Assembly: GCA_002690625.1 (NCBI GenBank)
Contig: NZFJ01000025.1
Location: 1 to 13,401 of the forward strand
Direction: 5' to 3'
Length of the DNA stretch: 13,401 nucleotides
From: Rickettsiales bacterium
Lineage (GTDB): Bacteria; Pseudomonadota; Alphaproteobacteria; TMED109; TMED131
Shown here: in pieces, positions 1 to 8,287 of the stretch
Position numbering within the stretch: position 1 is the stretch's first letter
Layout of the letters: each line of letters begins with the position of its first letter
The notes under the pieces: model-generated
What the model was told of the DNA's origin: nothing
Seen by the model: only the letters and a program-made list of their open reading frames with translations
Databases searched by the model: none
Translations under genes and position numbers: made by a program

Positions 1-213
1 AAAAATTTAAAATTGGATTATTTAATTGCAAGAAACCAGGACGACTATATTTATAAGGCAAAAGAAATTTCAAATAATTCTAAATTGCCTCAAATTAGAA
101 AACAAATATTTGACAATGCTTTATTTTTTCTTTTATACCATTTTTCTTGTAAAAGTATAACATTCATTAGTGCTTTTTTTGCTTCAACTAAATCAGTTTC
201 CTCTTTAGCGTAA
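1..213 (+). CDS. C-terminal fragment of an OGT/SPINDLY-like glycosyltransferase (GT41 style), 5' end outside window, aberrant tail
   Basis: The reading frame is open from the first base of the window, so the gene starts to the left. The first 40 or so residues read like the end of the bacterial O-GlcNAc-transferase-like catalytic domain, which often follows TPR repeats: a Leu-Ile-Ala segment, then Asp-Asp-Tyr, then Lys-Ala at the start of a helix, and a final helix of the IRKQIFDNAL kind. In this family that helix is normally followed by a Ser-Pro-Leu-Phe-Asp motif and about 15–25 more residues. Here the frame instead runs into hydrophobic sequence that is simply the antisense of the dnaG 3' end, and it stops at 211–213. 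The real gene tail is therefore missing beyond about base 120. The family call comes from a short pattern only. Protein glycosylation or sugar transfer in the cytoplasm would be the expected role, but the substrate cannot be read from this piece. Confidence 0.5.
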   Translation, partial: KNLKLDYLIARNQDDYIYKAKEISNNSKLPQIRKQIFDNALFFLLYHFSCKSITFISAFFASTKSVSSLA

Positions 214-1832
214 TTTTCTATCAAATTAAAATTAATACAATCTTCTGTTATAAAATGTTTTTTTATTATATTAGAAAAACCTTTTTTTATTAAGAGATTT
301 TTTAATACCTCTGAGTTATCTACTTTTTCTTGAGAAATAATTTTAATAATCATATCTCTCAAAGTGGCTAATTCTTGGTTGCTAATGTAAAATTCAGCTA
401 ATAGCTCATCATTTTCTTTCAACAGATTAAAGTTATTAATCATAGCTCCCAAAATTGACCTTTCTCTTCTTAAAACAAACTGTTCTTCTTTTCTATTTTT
501 ATAATTATTTATGAAATAATTATCCTTATTCATCTTTAAGGAAGAAAATTTTCCATAACTAACCTTTTCTCTTAATATCTGTTCTATTTTTTGAGTAATA
601 ATATATTTATACATTTTTCTAGTATCCATATCATTAATACTATCGGCTTTATAAAGTAACTTCTTTTTAAGACCTAAAATTCTTTCAGGAGTATCCAAAT
701 TATTTTTTATTTCAGATTCAATTAATGTCTCCATACAACTCAACTTATTATCTAATAATCTTTTAAATTTATTTATTCCATCATTGTTTTGCAATAAAGA
801 ATCTGGATCAACTTTATCATCAAGGAAAATAAAGTTTAGAGACTTATCATCTTTAATTTCAGGTAGGCATAAGTCAAGAATTCTAAAAGTAGCTTTTATT
901 CCTGCTTCATCTCCATCAAATAAAACATTTGGCTCATTATTATATTTCCATGCTATGTTAACTTGGTCTATGGATACAGAAGTTCCCAAAGGAGCTACAG
1001 CTTTATAGCCAATTTTCTCCATAGCAATAACATCTGTATAACCTTCTACTATGAATAAATTATCTGCTCTTGATTTTAAATTTTTGAGATTCTGCATATT
1101 ATATAAGATATATCTTTTTTTAAAAAAATCATTTTCCCAGCTATTAATATATTTTGGTCCCTCATTTAATAGATCTCTTCCTCCAAAACCTACGACTTTA
1201 TCTAAACTATCCTTAATGGGAAACATTATTCTATTTGTAAACATATCGTATTTTTTGCCTAATTTATTAATTTTGATAATACCTAGTTCTACTAATGAAT
1301 CTGATGTAATCCCCTTGCTTTCTAAAAAAAAAATAAGTTTTTCAGCATTACTTGATAATCCAAGCAGATAATTATTTACAGTATTAATGTCTATTTTTTT
1401 CTCTGTTAAAAATTTTATATTATTAGATTTTAAATAAGTTTTAAGACGTTCGTGATAATATTTTGTTATAATATTCATAATATTATGGTATTTTTTCTTT
1501 TTTTCTACTGAATGTAGTTTAGTATCTAAGTTTGAGGTATATTTTGTGATATTGATACCAGCTTCATTAGCTAAAACATCTAAAGATTCTTTAAATCCTA
1601 TTCTATATTTTTCCATAACATATGAGAAAATATCTCCAGATCTGCCACAACCAAAACACTTATAATTTTCTTTAGCTTCATTTACAACAAAAGATGGAGT
1701 TTTTTCTTTATGAAATGGACACAAACCTTTAAAGTTCAATCCACTTTTCTGTAACTTAACATCTTTACCAATATAATCAGCAATATTTAATTTATTCTTT
1801 ATAATTTTTGCATAGTCTATATTTTCTGGCAT
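90..1832 (-). CDS. dnaG: DNA primase DnaG
   Basis: Makes the RNA primers for chromosome replication, working with the DnaB helicase. The 580-residue product has the family order. The N-terminal CHC2 zinc-binding domain has ligands Cys38, His41, Cys59 and Cys62 around CPFHKEKTPSF and CFGCGRSGD. The RNA polymerase core shows RIMFPI (201–206) and GFGGRD (215–220). The Toprim metal site follows, with EGYTDV (263–268), FDGDEAG (306–312) and the DPDSLL acidic motif (342–347). A helicase-interaction domain follows to the end. The ATG start leads straight into the conserved N-terminal helix. It lies 6 bases after the yqeY stop codon, so the two are probably cotranscribed. In related alphaproteobacteria dnaG is usually followed by rpoD (known synteny), which is absent here. 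The last 8–10 residues look unnatural and coincide with the end of the glycosyltransferase fragment on the other strand, so the C-terminus may be truncated by a junction near base 115. Confidence 0.96.
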   Translation of the reverse strand: MPENIDYAKIIKNKLNIADYIGKDVKLQKSGLNFKGLCPFHKEKTPSFVVNEAKENYKCFGCGRSGDIFSYVMEKYRIGFKESLDVLANEAGINITKYTSNLDTKLHSVEKKKKYHNIMNIITKYYHERLKTYLKSNNIKFLTEKKIDINTVNNYLLGLSSNAEKLIFFLESKGITSDSLVELGIIKINKLGKKYDMFTNRIMFPIKDSLDKVVGFGGRDLLNEGPKYINSWENDFFKKRYILYNMQNLKNLKSRADNLFIVEGYTDVIAMEKIGYKAVAPLGTSVSIDQVNIAWKYNNEPNVLFDGDEAGIKATFRILDLCLPEIKDDKSLNFIFLDDKVDPDSLLQNNDGINKFKRLLDNKLSCMETLIESEIKNNLDTPERILGLKKKLLYKADSINDMDTRKMYKYIITQKIEQILREKVSYGKFSSLKMNKDNYFINNYKNRKEEQFVLRRERSILGAMINNFNLLKENDELLAEFYISNQELATLRDMIIKIISQEKVDNSEVLKNLLIKKGFSNIIKKHFITEDCINFNLIENYAKEETDLVEAKKALMNVILLQEKWYKRKNKALSNICFLI

Positions 1833-1838
1833 TTCTTT

Positions 1839-2306
1839 TTACTCAACGTTTGCAAGTTTTTCCTTTACTAAGTTACTAGCTAATTGAAAGTCACATCTAC
1901 CAGCATAATTTTCCTTTAAATTTTTCATTACTTTGCTCATGTCTCTTAAGCTATTTGCCTTAACGTTTAAAATTATTTTATCTATAATATCTTCTAGTTC
2001 TTTTTGTGTTAACTGTACAGGGAGATAAACGCTTAATAGTTTCGCTTCTAGTTGTTCCTTATCTGCTAAATCTTTTCTATTTGCATCTAGATAGGTTTGA
2101 GAGGCTAATGCTCTCTGTTTTATCATTTTATTTATGATTTCTAAAACTATAGCATCACTTATAGAATCATCAGATTCCTGGTTTTTTCTTAGTGAAATTT
2201 CTTTATCTTTAAGCGCTGCTATTAATAGTCTTGTAATTGATATTTTTGTTTTTTCACCAGACTTTACGTGATCTATTAAATCTTTTTTTATCTTTTCTAT
2301 TAACAT
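1839..2306 (-). CDS. YqeY/GatB-like domain protein
   Basis: A 155-residue YqeY-family protein, related to the helical tail domain of the GatB subunit of the tRNA-dependent amidotransferase. The hallmark is visible in the middle: KQRALASQTYLDANRKDLA (63–81), followed by a Glu-rich helix and a YLP motif (94–96), then a C-terminal helical half ending in a VKEKL helix. The N-terminal half has the usual IKKDLIDHVKSGEK and LLIAALKDKEI helices. The full length matches stand-alone YqeY proteins. These lack the GatB catalytic part; binding to tRNA or an amidotransferase has been suggested, but the exact job is not settled. It is the first gene of a yqeY–dnaG pair and is divergent from carA. Known synteny in alphaproteobacteria places it beside carA and dnaG in the same way. 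The ATG has no Shine-Dalgarno, only an A-run upstream. Confidence 0.93.
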   Translation of the reverse strand: MLIEKIKKDLIDHVKSGEKTKISITRLLIAALKDKEISLRKNQESDDSISDAIVLEIINKMIKQRALASQTYLDANRKDLADKEQLEAKLLSVYLPVQLTQKELEDIIDKIILNVKANSLRDMSKVMKNLKENYAGRCDFQLASNLVKEKLANVE

Positions 2307-2311
2307 TTTTT

Positions 2312-2387
2312 TTGACAGAATAAATTTATGTTTTTAACTTTAAAAATAAAAAAATATTTTTTTTTACTTTTAATGTTGCATTATAAA
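2312..2387 (+). promoter_or_regulatory. Candidate carA promoter elements in the divergent yqeY/carA region
   Basis: This stretch lies inside the 105-base gap 2307–2411. Two options are visible. One is TATAAA at 2382–2387, which would give a leader of about 18 bases but has no good -35. The other is a perfect TTGACA at 2312–2317 with a poor -10 (TAACTT, 2335–2340) after 17 bases. The TATAAA overlaps the minus-strand TATAAT of the yqeY promoter. The long A/T runs at 2341–2365 could act as UP-like or bendable DNA. I see no hairpin or attenuator. Confidence 0.25.
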
Positions 2388-2407
2388 CTTTGTTGTTTAA
2401 TAGTCTA
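2380..2407 (-). promoter_or_regulatory. Predicted sigma70-type promoter for yqeY–dnaG
   Basis: On the minus strand there is a perfect -10 hexamer TATAAT (2385 down to 2380) preceded, with a 16-base spacer, by TAGACT (2407 down to 2402), which matches four of six positions of TTGACA. This would start transcription near 2373 and leave a leader of about 65 bases before yqeY. It overlaps a plus-strand -10-like element, described in the next entry. In such AT-rich DNA a chance match is quite possible. Confidence 0.4.
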
Positions 2408-2411
2408 GAAA

Positions 2412-3566
2412 ATGTTTTTTAAAAGTAATATAACTAATTATTCTAAAGCTGCCCTCATTTTAGAAAATGGTGATATTTTTACAGGCGTAGGAGTAGGAAA
2501 AAAAGGGAAAACAATAGGAGAAGTTTGTTTCAATACTGCCATGACCGGCTATCAAGAAGCTATAACTGATCCATCATACGCTTCTCAAATTTTGATGTTC
2601 ACTTTTCCTCATATTGGAATCACTGGAGTAAATAAAGAGGATAATGAAAGTAAGAAAATTTATTTAAATGGCGTAATTTTTCGTTCTTTATCCAATGACT
2701 ACTCTAATTGGAGAGGTTTAAATAGTTTGAATAGTTGGCTAAAACAAAATAAAGTTGTAGGTATAACTGACATAAATACCAGAGATTTAACTATTAAAAT
2801 TAGAGAAATGGGTGCTCTGAACGCTACTATAGTAAATGGTGTTGATAAAAATACTAATTTTAAAGAAATTTTAGCTGAAACTTCAAAATGGAAAGGTATA
2901 AAAAACATAGATCTAGCTAAAAAAGTTAGTTGTAAGTTACCTTATGTTTACAAAAATAAAAAAAATTCTAGGGAGCTAATAAATATTGTTGCTATAGATT
3001 ATGGCTGTAAAAAAAATATTTTAGATTTATTCGACTCTAATAATTTTAGAATAACAGTAGTTCCATGCAATTATAAGTATGAGCAAATAATTAAACATAA
3101 ACCCTCTGGAGTTTTTTTATCAAATGGCCCAGGAGATCCGTTTGCAACTTCTAAATATGCATTAAAAGCAATATCTAAAATAATACAAAATAATATTCCT
3201 ATTTTTGGCATTTGTTTAGGACATCAACTACTTGCATTAGCTTTAAATGCTAAGACCATAAAAATGCATCACGGCCATCATGGCGTTAATCAACCAGTTA
3301 AATATATGACTAACAAAAAAATTGAAATTACTAGTCAAAATCACGGCTTTATGATTGATATAAAATCTCTTCCAAAACACCTAAGGGTAAGTCATATTTC
3401 TTTATTTGATAAAGTAATACAAGGAATAGAACATAAGAATAAACCTTTTTTTAGCATCCAATATCACCCAGAATCATCACCTGGACCCCATGATTCAAGA
3501 TACTTATTTGAAAAGTTTAAAAATTTAATTGATAAAAATAGATATGCCCAAAAGAAAAGATATTAA
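2412..3566 (+). CDS. carA: Carbamoyl-phosphate synthase small subunit CarA
   Basis: The glutaminase subunit of carbamoyl-phosphate synthetase: it hydrolyses glutamine and passes ammonia to CarB for pyrimidine and arginine synthesis. The 384 residues are normal for the family. The N-terminal CarA-specific domain opens with [16 protein letters not shown] and contains [16 protein letters not shown] (41–56) and [10 protein letters not shown] (118–127). The C-terminal class I glutamine amidotransferase domain begins near residue 190. It has the oxyanion segment SNGPGDP (237–243), the catalytic Cys268 in GICLGHQ, and His352 and Glu354 in [12 protein letters not shown], so the triad is complete. The gene starts at an ATG without a Shine-Dalgarno. 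It is first in a rightward run with carB, greA, an ELM1-family gene and trxB, and its end overlaps carB by 23 bases, which suggests translational coupling. Confidence 0.97.
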   Translation: MFFKSNITNYSKAALILENGDIFTGVGVGKKGKTIGEVCFNTAMTGYQEAITDPSYASQILMFTFPHIGITGVNKEDNESKKIYLNGVIFRSLSNDYSNWRGLNSLNSWLKQNKVVGITDINTRDLTIKIREMGALNATIVNGVDKNTNFKEILAETSKWKGIKNIDLAKKVSCKLPYVYKNKKNSRELINIVAIDYGCKKNILDLFDSNNFRITVVPCNYKYEQIIKHKPSGVFLSNGPGDPFATSKYALKAISKIIQNNIPIFGICLGHQLLALALNAKTIKMHHGHHGVNQPVKYMTNKKIEITSQNHGFMIDIKSLPKHLRVSHISLFDKVIQGIEHKNKPFFSIQYHPESSPGPHDSRYLFEKFKNLIDKNRYAQKKRY

Positions 3567-6500
3567 ATCTATTTTAGTAATAGGAGCTGGTCCAATTGTG
3601 ATAGGACAAGCGTGTGAATTCGATTATTCTGGCTCTCAAGCATGTAAGGTTTTAAAAGAAGAAGGTTATAAAGTAATATTAATTAATTCGAATCCCGCAA
3701 CAATTATGACTGACCCAGAGTTTGCCAATGCTACTTATATTGAACCTCTTATTGTAGATAATATAGAAAAAATTATAAAGAAAGAAAAACCAGACGCTAT
3801 ACTTCCAACTATGGGAGGACAAACTGCCCTTAACTTGGCAAGGGAACTAAGCAATAATAAAATACTTAAAAAATATAATGTGGAGTTAATAGGAGCATCT
3901 ATTGATGCAATTGTGAAAGCAGAAGACAGAGAGCTTTTTGGTAAAGCAATGAAAAAAATTGGATTAGAAACACCTAAAAGCTCTCAAGTAAAGTCTTTAG
4001 AAGAAGCTATAAAAGTATTAAAAAAACTTCACCTTCCAGTTATAATAAGACCTTCGTTTACTCTAGGTGGAACTGGTGGAGGCATAGCTTATAATATAGA
4101 AGAATTTAAAGAAATAGTATCTTCAGGTATAGAAGCTTCTCCTGATAATTCAGTATTGATTGAAGAATCGGTATTGGGTTGGAAAGAGTATGAGATGGAG
4201 GTAGTAAGGGATAAAAACGATAATACTATTATAGTCTGTTCTATTGAGAATATTGATCCTATGGGTGTTCACACAGGAGACTCTATTACTATTGCGCCTG
4301 CAGTTACACTTACAGATAAAGAGTATCAAATTATGAGAAATGCATCTATCGCAGTATTAAGAGAAATTGGTGTAGAGACTGGAGGATCAAATGTTCAATT
4401 TGCTATTAACCCTAAAAATGGGAAGATGGTTGTTATTGAAATGAATCCAAGAGTTTCTAGATCTTCTGCATTAGCATCTAAAGCTACAGGCTTTCCTATA
4501 GCAAAAGTAGCCGCAAGGCTTGCTATAGGATATTCTCTAGATGAAATTTCAAACGAAATAACAGCCGTTACTCCTGCCTCTTTTGAGCCCAGCATTGATT
4601 ATATTGTTACAAAAATTCCTAGATTTGCTTTCGAAAAATTCCCAGGCTCAAATAAGTTTCTTACATCAGCAATGAAATCAGTGGGTGAAGTTATGTCTAT
4701 AGGAAGAACATTCCATCAAAGCTTTCAAAAAGCTCTAAGATCATTAGAAATAGGCTTAAATGGATTTGATGAAATTGAAATTAATATTGAAGATAAAAAA
4801 AACAATATACTTTCTAAATTATCTAATCCTTCTCCAGAAAGAATATTATTTGTAGGACAAGCTTTTAGAGAAAAAATAAAAATTGATGAAATTCATGAAG
4901 CTTGCAAAATAGATTATTGGTTTTTAAATAGATTCAAAGAAATAATAGAGCACGAAATCTTATTAAAAAATAGAAAAAAAAATATTACAAAAGAGCTAAT
5001 TTATCAAAGTAAATTACTAGGTTTTTCAGATAATAAGTTAGCAAAACTACTAAGCGTAGATGAAAATAGAATTTATAAATTAAGAAATAAATTTGATATA
5101 AAACCAAAGTTTTTTAAAGTTGATACTTGTGCAGCTGAATTTGAAACAAAAACCTCCTACTTATATTCTTCTTACGAAATTGCTTACAATAGTATCTCAC
5201 AGCATAAAGAAAATAAAATATCTAAAAAAAAGAAAGTGATTATTTTAGGAGGGGGACCTAATAGAATCGGGCAAGGCATTGAATTTGATTACTGTTGTGT
5301 GCATGCATCTTTTGCACTTTCCGATGAAAATATCGAATCAATTATGATAAATTGCAATCCCGAAACAGTATCTACCGACTATGATACATCTGATAAATTA
5401 TATTTTGAACCACTTACTTTAGAAGATATATTAGAAATAGTTAAATTAGAAAGGTCTAAAGGTAACCTACTTGGTCTTATTATACAATTTGGGGGACAAA
5501 CCCCATTAAAACTCTCTAAAAAACTTGAAAAACTTAAAATACCTATTATAGGAACTAGTCCTGATTCTATAGATTTAGCAGAAGACAGAGAGAGGTTTAA
5601 AAAATTCTTATTAAAGTTAAAGCTAAAACAACCAGAAAACGGAATAGCTAAAACTGTTAAAAAAGTTAAAACTATAGCAAAAAAAATATCTTACCCTGTT
5701 ATATTAAGACCTTCCTATGTTCTAGGAGGAAGAGCAATGCAAATTATTTATGAAGAAAAAGAACTAGAGAAATATGTAAATTATATAGTAGAAACATTTG
5801 GTGAAAAACCAATATTGATAGATAAATTTTTAAATGATGCAATAGAAGTTGATGTTGATGCACTATCTGATGGTAAGACAGTATTAATTGCAGGTATTAT
5901 GGAACATATAGAAGAAGCAGGTATACATTCAGGAGATTCCGCTTGTTCTATACCTCCCTATTCCTTAAAAAAACAAACTATTAAAAAAATTACTGATCAA
6001 ACAATACTAATAGCAAAAAAATTAAAAGTTGTTGGTTTGTTAAATATTCAGTTTGCAATAAAGCTTATTAATAAAAAAGAACACATATATATCTTGGAAG
6101 TTAATCCTAGGGCTAGTAGAACTGTTCCTTTTGTTGCAAAAGCGACTGGTAATCAAGTTGCAAAAATAGCAGCAAAATGTATGGTAGGAAAAAAACTTAA
6201 TAAAAAGTCTTTCTTGCCGTGGAACGTAAAAAATAAGATAGCAGTTAAAGAAGCAGTGTTTCCTTTTAAAAAATTTAAAGGGGTAGATGTGCTCTTAGGT
6301 CCTGAAATGAAATCTACAGGAGAAGTAATGGGTTTAGATGTAAATTTTGGAAGTGCATTTGCAAAATCTCAAATTGCTACAGGAATTGAACTTCCTTTAA
6401 AAGGAAGTATTTTTATATCTGTAAAGGACGATGATAAACCTTTTATTGTAAAAGTTTGTAAAAATTTACTTTCTTTAGGTTTCACTTTGATTTGTACCAA

Positions 6501-6789
6501 AGGGACAGGTAATCATATAAAAAACCATGGTATTCCATTTATTCTCGTAAATAAAGTAAGAGACGGGAGGCCTCACATAGTAGACATGATAAAAAATAAA
6601 GAAATAGTATTAATTTTTAACACCACAAAGGGTAAACAATCTATAGCGGACAGTTTTTCTCTTAGGCAAGCTGCATTACATACCAATATACCTTATTATA
6701 CAACAATTTCTGGTTGTAATGCTGTAGTAATGGCCTTAGAAACCTTAATTAAAAGTGATCTAAATATAAAATCATTGCAATCTTTCTAA
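3544..6789 (+). CDS. carB: Carbamoyl-phosphate synthase large subunit CarB
   Basis: Makes carbamoyl phosphate from bicarbonate, two ATP and the ammonia delivered by CarA. The ATG at 3544 is chosen over a TTG 15 bases upstream because the product then starts [10 protein letters not shown], as in the enterobacterial protein; the length is 1081 residues. Both synthetase halves are present. The first has [17 protein letters not shown] (14–30), [11 protein letters not shown] (170–180) and an [18 protein letters not shown] metal/ATP loop (299–316). The second has [15 protein letters not shown] (569–583), [10 protein letters not shown] (723–732) and [18 protein letters not shown] (852–869). A helical linker lies between. 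The C-terminal allosteric MGS-like domain (about 940–1081) keeps a phosphate-binding pattern. Lys965, Thr985, Thr988, Lys1004 and Asn1026 line up, at a constant offset of 11, with residues recalled as the nucleotide/ornithine effector site of the E. coli enzyme, so feedback control is probably retained. No Shine-Dalgarno is seen. Confidence 0.97.
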   Translation: MPKRKDIKSILVIGAGPIVIGQACEFDYSGSQACKVLKEEGYKVILINSNPATIMTDPEFANATYIEPLIVDNIEKIIKKEKPDAILPTMGGQTALNLARELSNNKILKKYNVELIGASIDAIVKAEDRELFGKAMKKIGLETPKSSQVKSLEEAIKVLKKLHLPVIIRPSFTLGGTGGGIAYNIEEFKEIVSSGIEASPDNSVLIEESVLGWKEYEMEVVRDKNDNTIIVCSIENIDPMGVHTGDSITIAPAVTLTDKEYQIMRNASIAVLREIGVETGGSNVQFAINPKNGKMVVIEMNPRVSRSSALASKATGFPIAKVAARLAIGYSLDEISNEITAVTPASFEPSIDYIVTKIPRFAFEKFPGSNKFLTSAMKSVGEVMSIGRTFHQSFQKALRSLEIGLNGFDEIEINIEDKKNNILSKLSNPSPERILFVGQAFREKIKIDEIHEACKIDYWFLNRFKEIIEHEILLKNRKKNITKELIYQSKLLGFSDNKLAKLLSVDENRIYKLRNKFDIKPKFFKVDTCAAEFETKTSYLYSSYEIAYNSISQHKENKISKKKKVIILGGGPNRIGQGIEFDYCCVHASFALSDENIESIMINCNPETVSTDYDTSDKLYFEPLTLEDILEIVKLERSKGNLLGLIIQFGGQTPLKLSKKLEKLKIPIIGTSPDSIDLAEDRERFKKFLLKLKLKQPENGIAKTVKKVKTIAKKISYPVILRPSYVLGGRAMQIIYEEKELEKYVNYIVETFGEKPILIDKFLNDAIEVDVDALSDGKTVLIAGIMEHIEEAGIHSGDSACSIPPYSLKKQTIKKITDQTILIAKKLKVVGLLNIQFAIKLINKKEHIYILEVNPRASRTVPFVAKATGNQVAKIAAKCMVGKKLNKKSFLPWNVKNKIAVKEAVFPFKKFKGVDVLLGPEMKSTGEVMGLDVNFGSAFAKSQIATGIELPLKGSIFISVKDDDKPFIVKVCKNLLSLGFTLICTKGTGNHIKNHGIPFILVNKVRDGRPHIVDMIKNKEIVLIFNTTKGKQSIADSFSLRQAALHTNIPYYTTISGCNAVVMALETLIKSDLNIKSLQSF

Positions 6790-6830
6790 TATTTACATAT
6801 AAAAGTTGTTTTAATAATTAAATTTATATA

Positions 6831-6835
6831 GAGGG
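6831..6835 (+). promoter_or_regulatory. Shine-Dalgarno of greA (GAGGG)
   Basis: GAGGG lies 4 bases before the greA ATG. It is one of only two clear Shine-Dalgarno sequences in the window. The 50-base carB–greA gap also holds TTTACA (6792–6797), a possible -35, but no good -10 at the right spacing, so greA probably relies on read-through from carAB. Confidence 0.6.
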
Positions 6836-6839
6836 TAAT

Positions 6840-7313
6840 ATGGATAAATTCCCAATAACATATCAAGGATTTGAAAAATTAGAAATTGAACTTAAAAGTT
6901 TAAAATCTGTAGAAAGACCTAGTGTTATAAAAGCTATTGCTGAAGCAAGAGAACACGGTGATCTTTCTGAAAATGCTGAATATCATGCTGCAAAAGAAAA
7001 GCAAAGTTTTATAGAAGGAAGAATAGCTGATCTAGAAAATAAAATTAGTAGAGCGGAAATAATAAATACAAAAAAACTCAAAAGTGACAGAATAATTTTT
7101 GGTGCTACAGTTACATTAGGAGAGATGGATAGTAACAAGAACATAATATATCAAATAGTTGGAACTGAGGAGGCTGATGTAGAAAATGGAAAAATTTCCA
7201 TATCATCTCCATTAGCTAAGGCTTTACTTGGAAAAAAGATAGACGATACCGTTGAAGTATATTCTCCAGGAGGATCAAAAGAATATGAAATTGAAAATAT
7301 ACAGTTTATTTGA
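6840..7313 (+). CDS. greA: Transcript cleavage factor GreA
   Basis: Enters the secondary channel of RNA polymerase and stimulates cleavage of the backtracked RNA 3' end, rescuing stalled complexes. The 157 residues match the family length. The N-terminal coiled-coil (about 8–75) carries the tip motif [18 protein letters not shown], with the two metal-coordinating acidic residues Asp41 and Glu44 at exactly the positions known from E. coli. The C-terminal FKBP-like globular domain shows [20 protein letters not shown] (120–139), the conserved RNA polymerase-binding part. The start is set by an upstream GAGGG. The stop codon TGA shares one base with the ATG of the next gene. The carB–greA adjacency is common in alphaproteobacteria (known synteny) and is probably maintained as an operon here. 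Confidence 0.97.
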   Translation: MDKFPITYQGFEKLEIELKSLKSVERPSVIKAIAEAREHGDLSENAEYHAAKEKQSFIEGRIADLENKISRAEIINTKKLKSDRIIFGATVTLGEMDSNKNIIYQIVGTEEADVENGKISISSPLAKALLGKKIDDTVEVYSPGGSKEYEIENIQFI

Positions 7314-8287
7314 TGAAAAATAATTTTTTGATTTGGGCACTTATTGATGATCAACCAGGAAATCAAAATCAGATATACGGCGTTTTAAATCAATTAAAGT
7401 TACCTTTTAAAATACAAAAGGTACATTATAACTTTCTATCAAGGTTGCCTAATTTTTTGATACAAATTCTTGGAGGAAGTATACATTTAAAAAAAAAAAT
7501 AAACATAAAAACTCCTTATCCCAAACTAATATTATCTTGTGGAAGAAGAACATTCCCGCTGGCTAAAAAAATCAGAAATAAAATATTTCCTACCCCCTTA
7601 TTTATTCATTTTATGTACCCAAGAGGCTCATATAAAACATCTGACGCTGATATAATTTTCACCCCCAAACATGATAAAATTAAAAAAAAATCTAACTTAA
7701 TTGAAACTATAGGAGCAACAAATTTAATTAATAGAATTAATTATAAAAAAAAAACATCTAAAGGTAAAAAAAAAATAATATTAATTCTTTTGGGAGGAAA
7801 TCACGGGAAATATAAATTAAAAACCGTTGATGTAAATTATATAATAAATGAAGTAACAGATAAAATAAAAGATAATGGATATATTTTTTTATCTACTAGT
7901 AGACGGACCCCTGAAAAAATAATTAAATTAATTGAAAACCTTAGAATTAAAAATAAGAAATTAAGTCAGGTTTTTCACCCTAATAGAAATAAAATTAAAA
8001 ACCCAATATTAGAAATGTTAAAAGATTGTGACGAAATAGTTGTTACAGGAGATTCTATGTCGATGATAAGTGAAGCTTGCTCTACAAATAAGCCTGTTAG
8101 AATTTTTTACAATGATAATATTTGTTCAAAAAAGCATACACTTTTTTGTAATTATTTAATTAAAAACAATTATGCTTTTTCATTTGAAACTTTATTAAAT
8201 AAATGTCATAAAATAAAAACTTTGGAAACTACTAAATTTGTATCGGAAAAAATCTTATTACATATTAAAAATGATAGAAAAAAATAG
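7313..8287 (+). CDS. ELM1-family protein (mitochondrial fission ELM1 / DUF1022 family)
   Basis: A 324-residue protein of the family named after plant ELM1, which in Arabidopsis helps recruit dynamin to mitochondria. Alphaproteobacterial members are common, but their function is not established. Family signatures read in order: IWALIDDQPGNQNQ (7–20), the FLSRLPNFL segment (41–49), ILSCGRRTFPLAKKI (73–87), an IHFMYPRG strand (98–105), IIFTPKHD (114–121), IETIGATNLIN (130–140), then in the second half LLGGNHGKYKL (159–169), STSRRTP (194–200) and VTGDSMSMISEA (244–255) followed by KPVRIF. The two-lobed layout and the GGN / SRRTP / GDSMSM loops resemble GT-B glycosyltransferases, so a sugar-transfer role is possible (inference). 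No signal peptide or membrane segment is evident. The ATG overlaps the greA stop by one base; the preceding in-frame TTG is less likely. The end overlaps trxB by 17 bases. Confidence 0.85.
   Translation: MKNNFLIWALIDDQPGNQNQIYGVLNQLKLPFKIQKVHYNFLSRLPNFLIQILGGSIHLKKKINIKTPYPKLILSCGRRTFPLAKKIRNKIFPTPLFIHFMYPRGSYKTSDADIIFTPKHDKIKKKSNLIETIGATNLINRINYKKKTSKGKKKIILILLGGNHGKYKLKTVDVNYIINEVTDKIKDNGYIFLSTSRRTPEKIIKLIENLRIKNKKLSQVFHPNRNKIKNPILEMLKDCDEIVVTGDSMSMISEACSTNKPVRIFYNDNICSKKHTLFCNYLIKNNYAFSFETLLNKCHKIKTLETTKFVSEKILLHIKNDRKK

Noticed and set aside
2341..2365. A/T runs in the yqeY/carA gap as an intrinsic terminator
   Set aside because: No GC-bearing stem precedes the T-run and it lies upstream of both genes; it is better read as AT-rich promoter DNA.
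3529..3543. TTG start for carB at 3529
   Set aside because: The ATG at 3544 reproduces the conserved MPKR N-terminus known from other CarB proteins.
4395..4595. Minus-strand open frame inside carB
   Set aside because: Antisense of the conserved first ATP-grasp metal loop of CarB, so its openness follows from carB codon use.
8238..8270. Upstream start for trxB at 8238
   Set aside because: It adds a basic, family-atypical stretch that is just another frame of the preceding gene; the ATG at 8271 fits the usual TrxB N-terminus.
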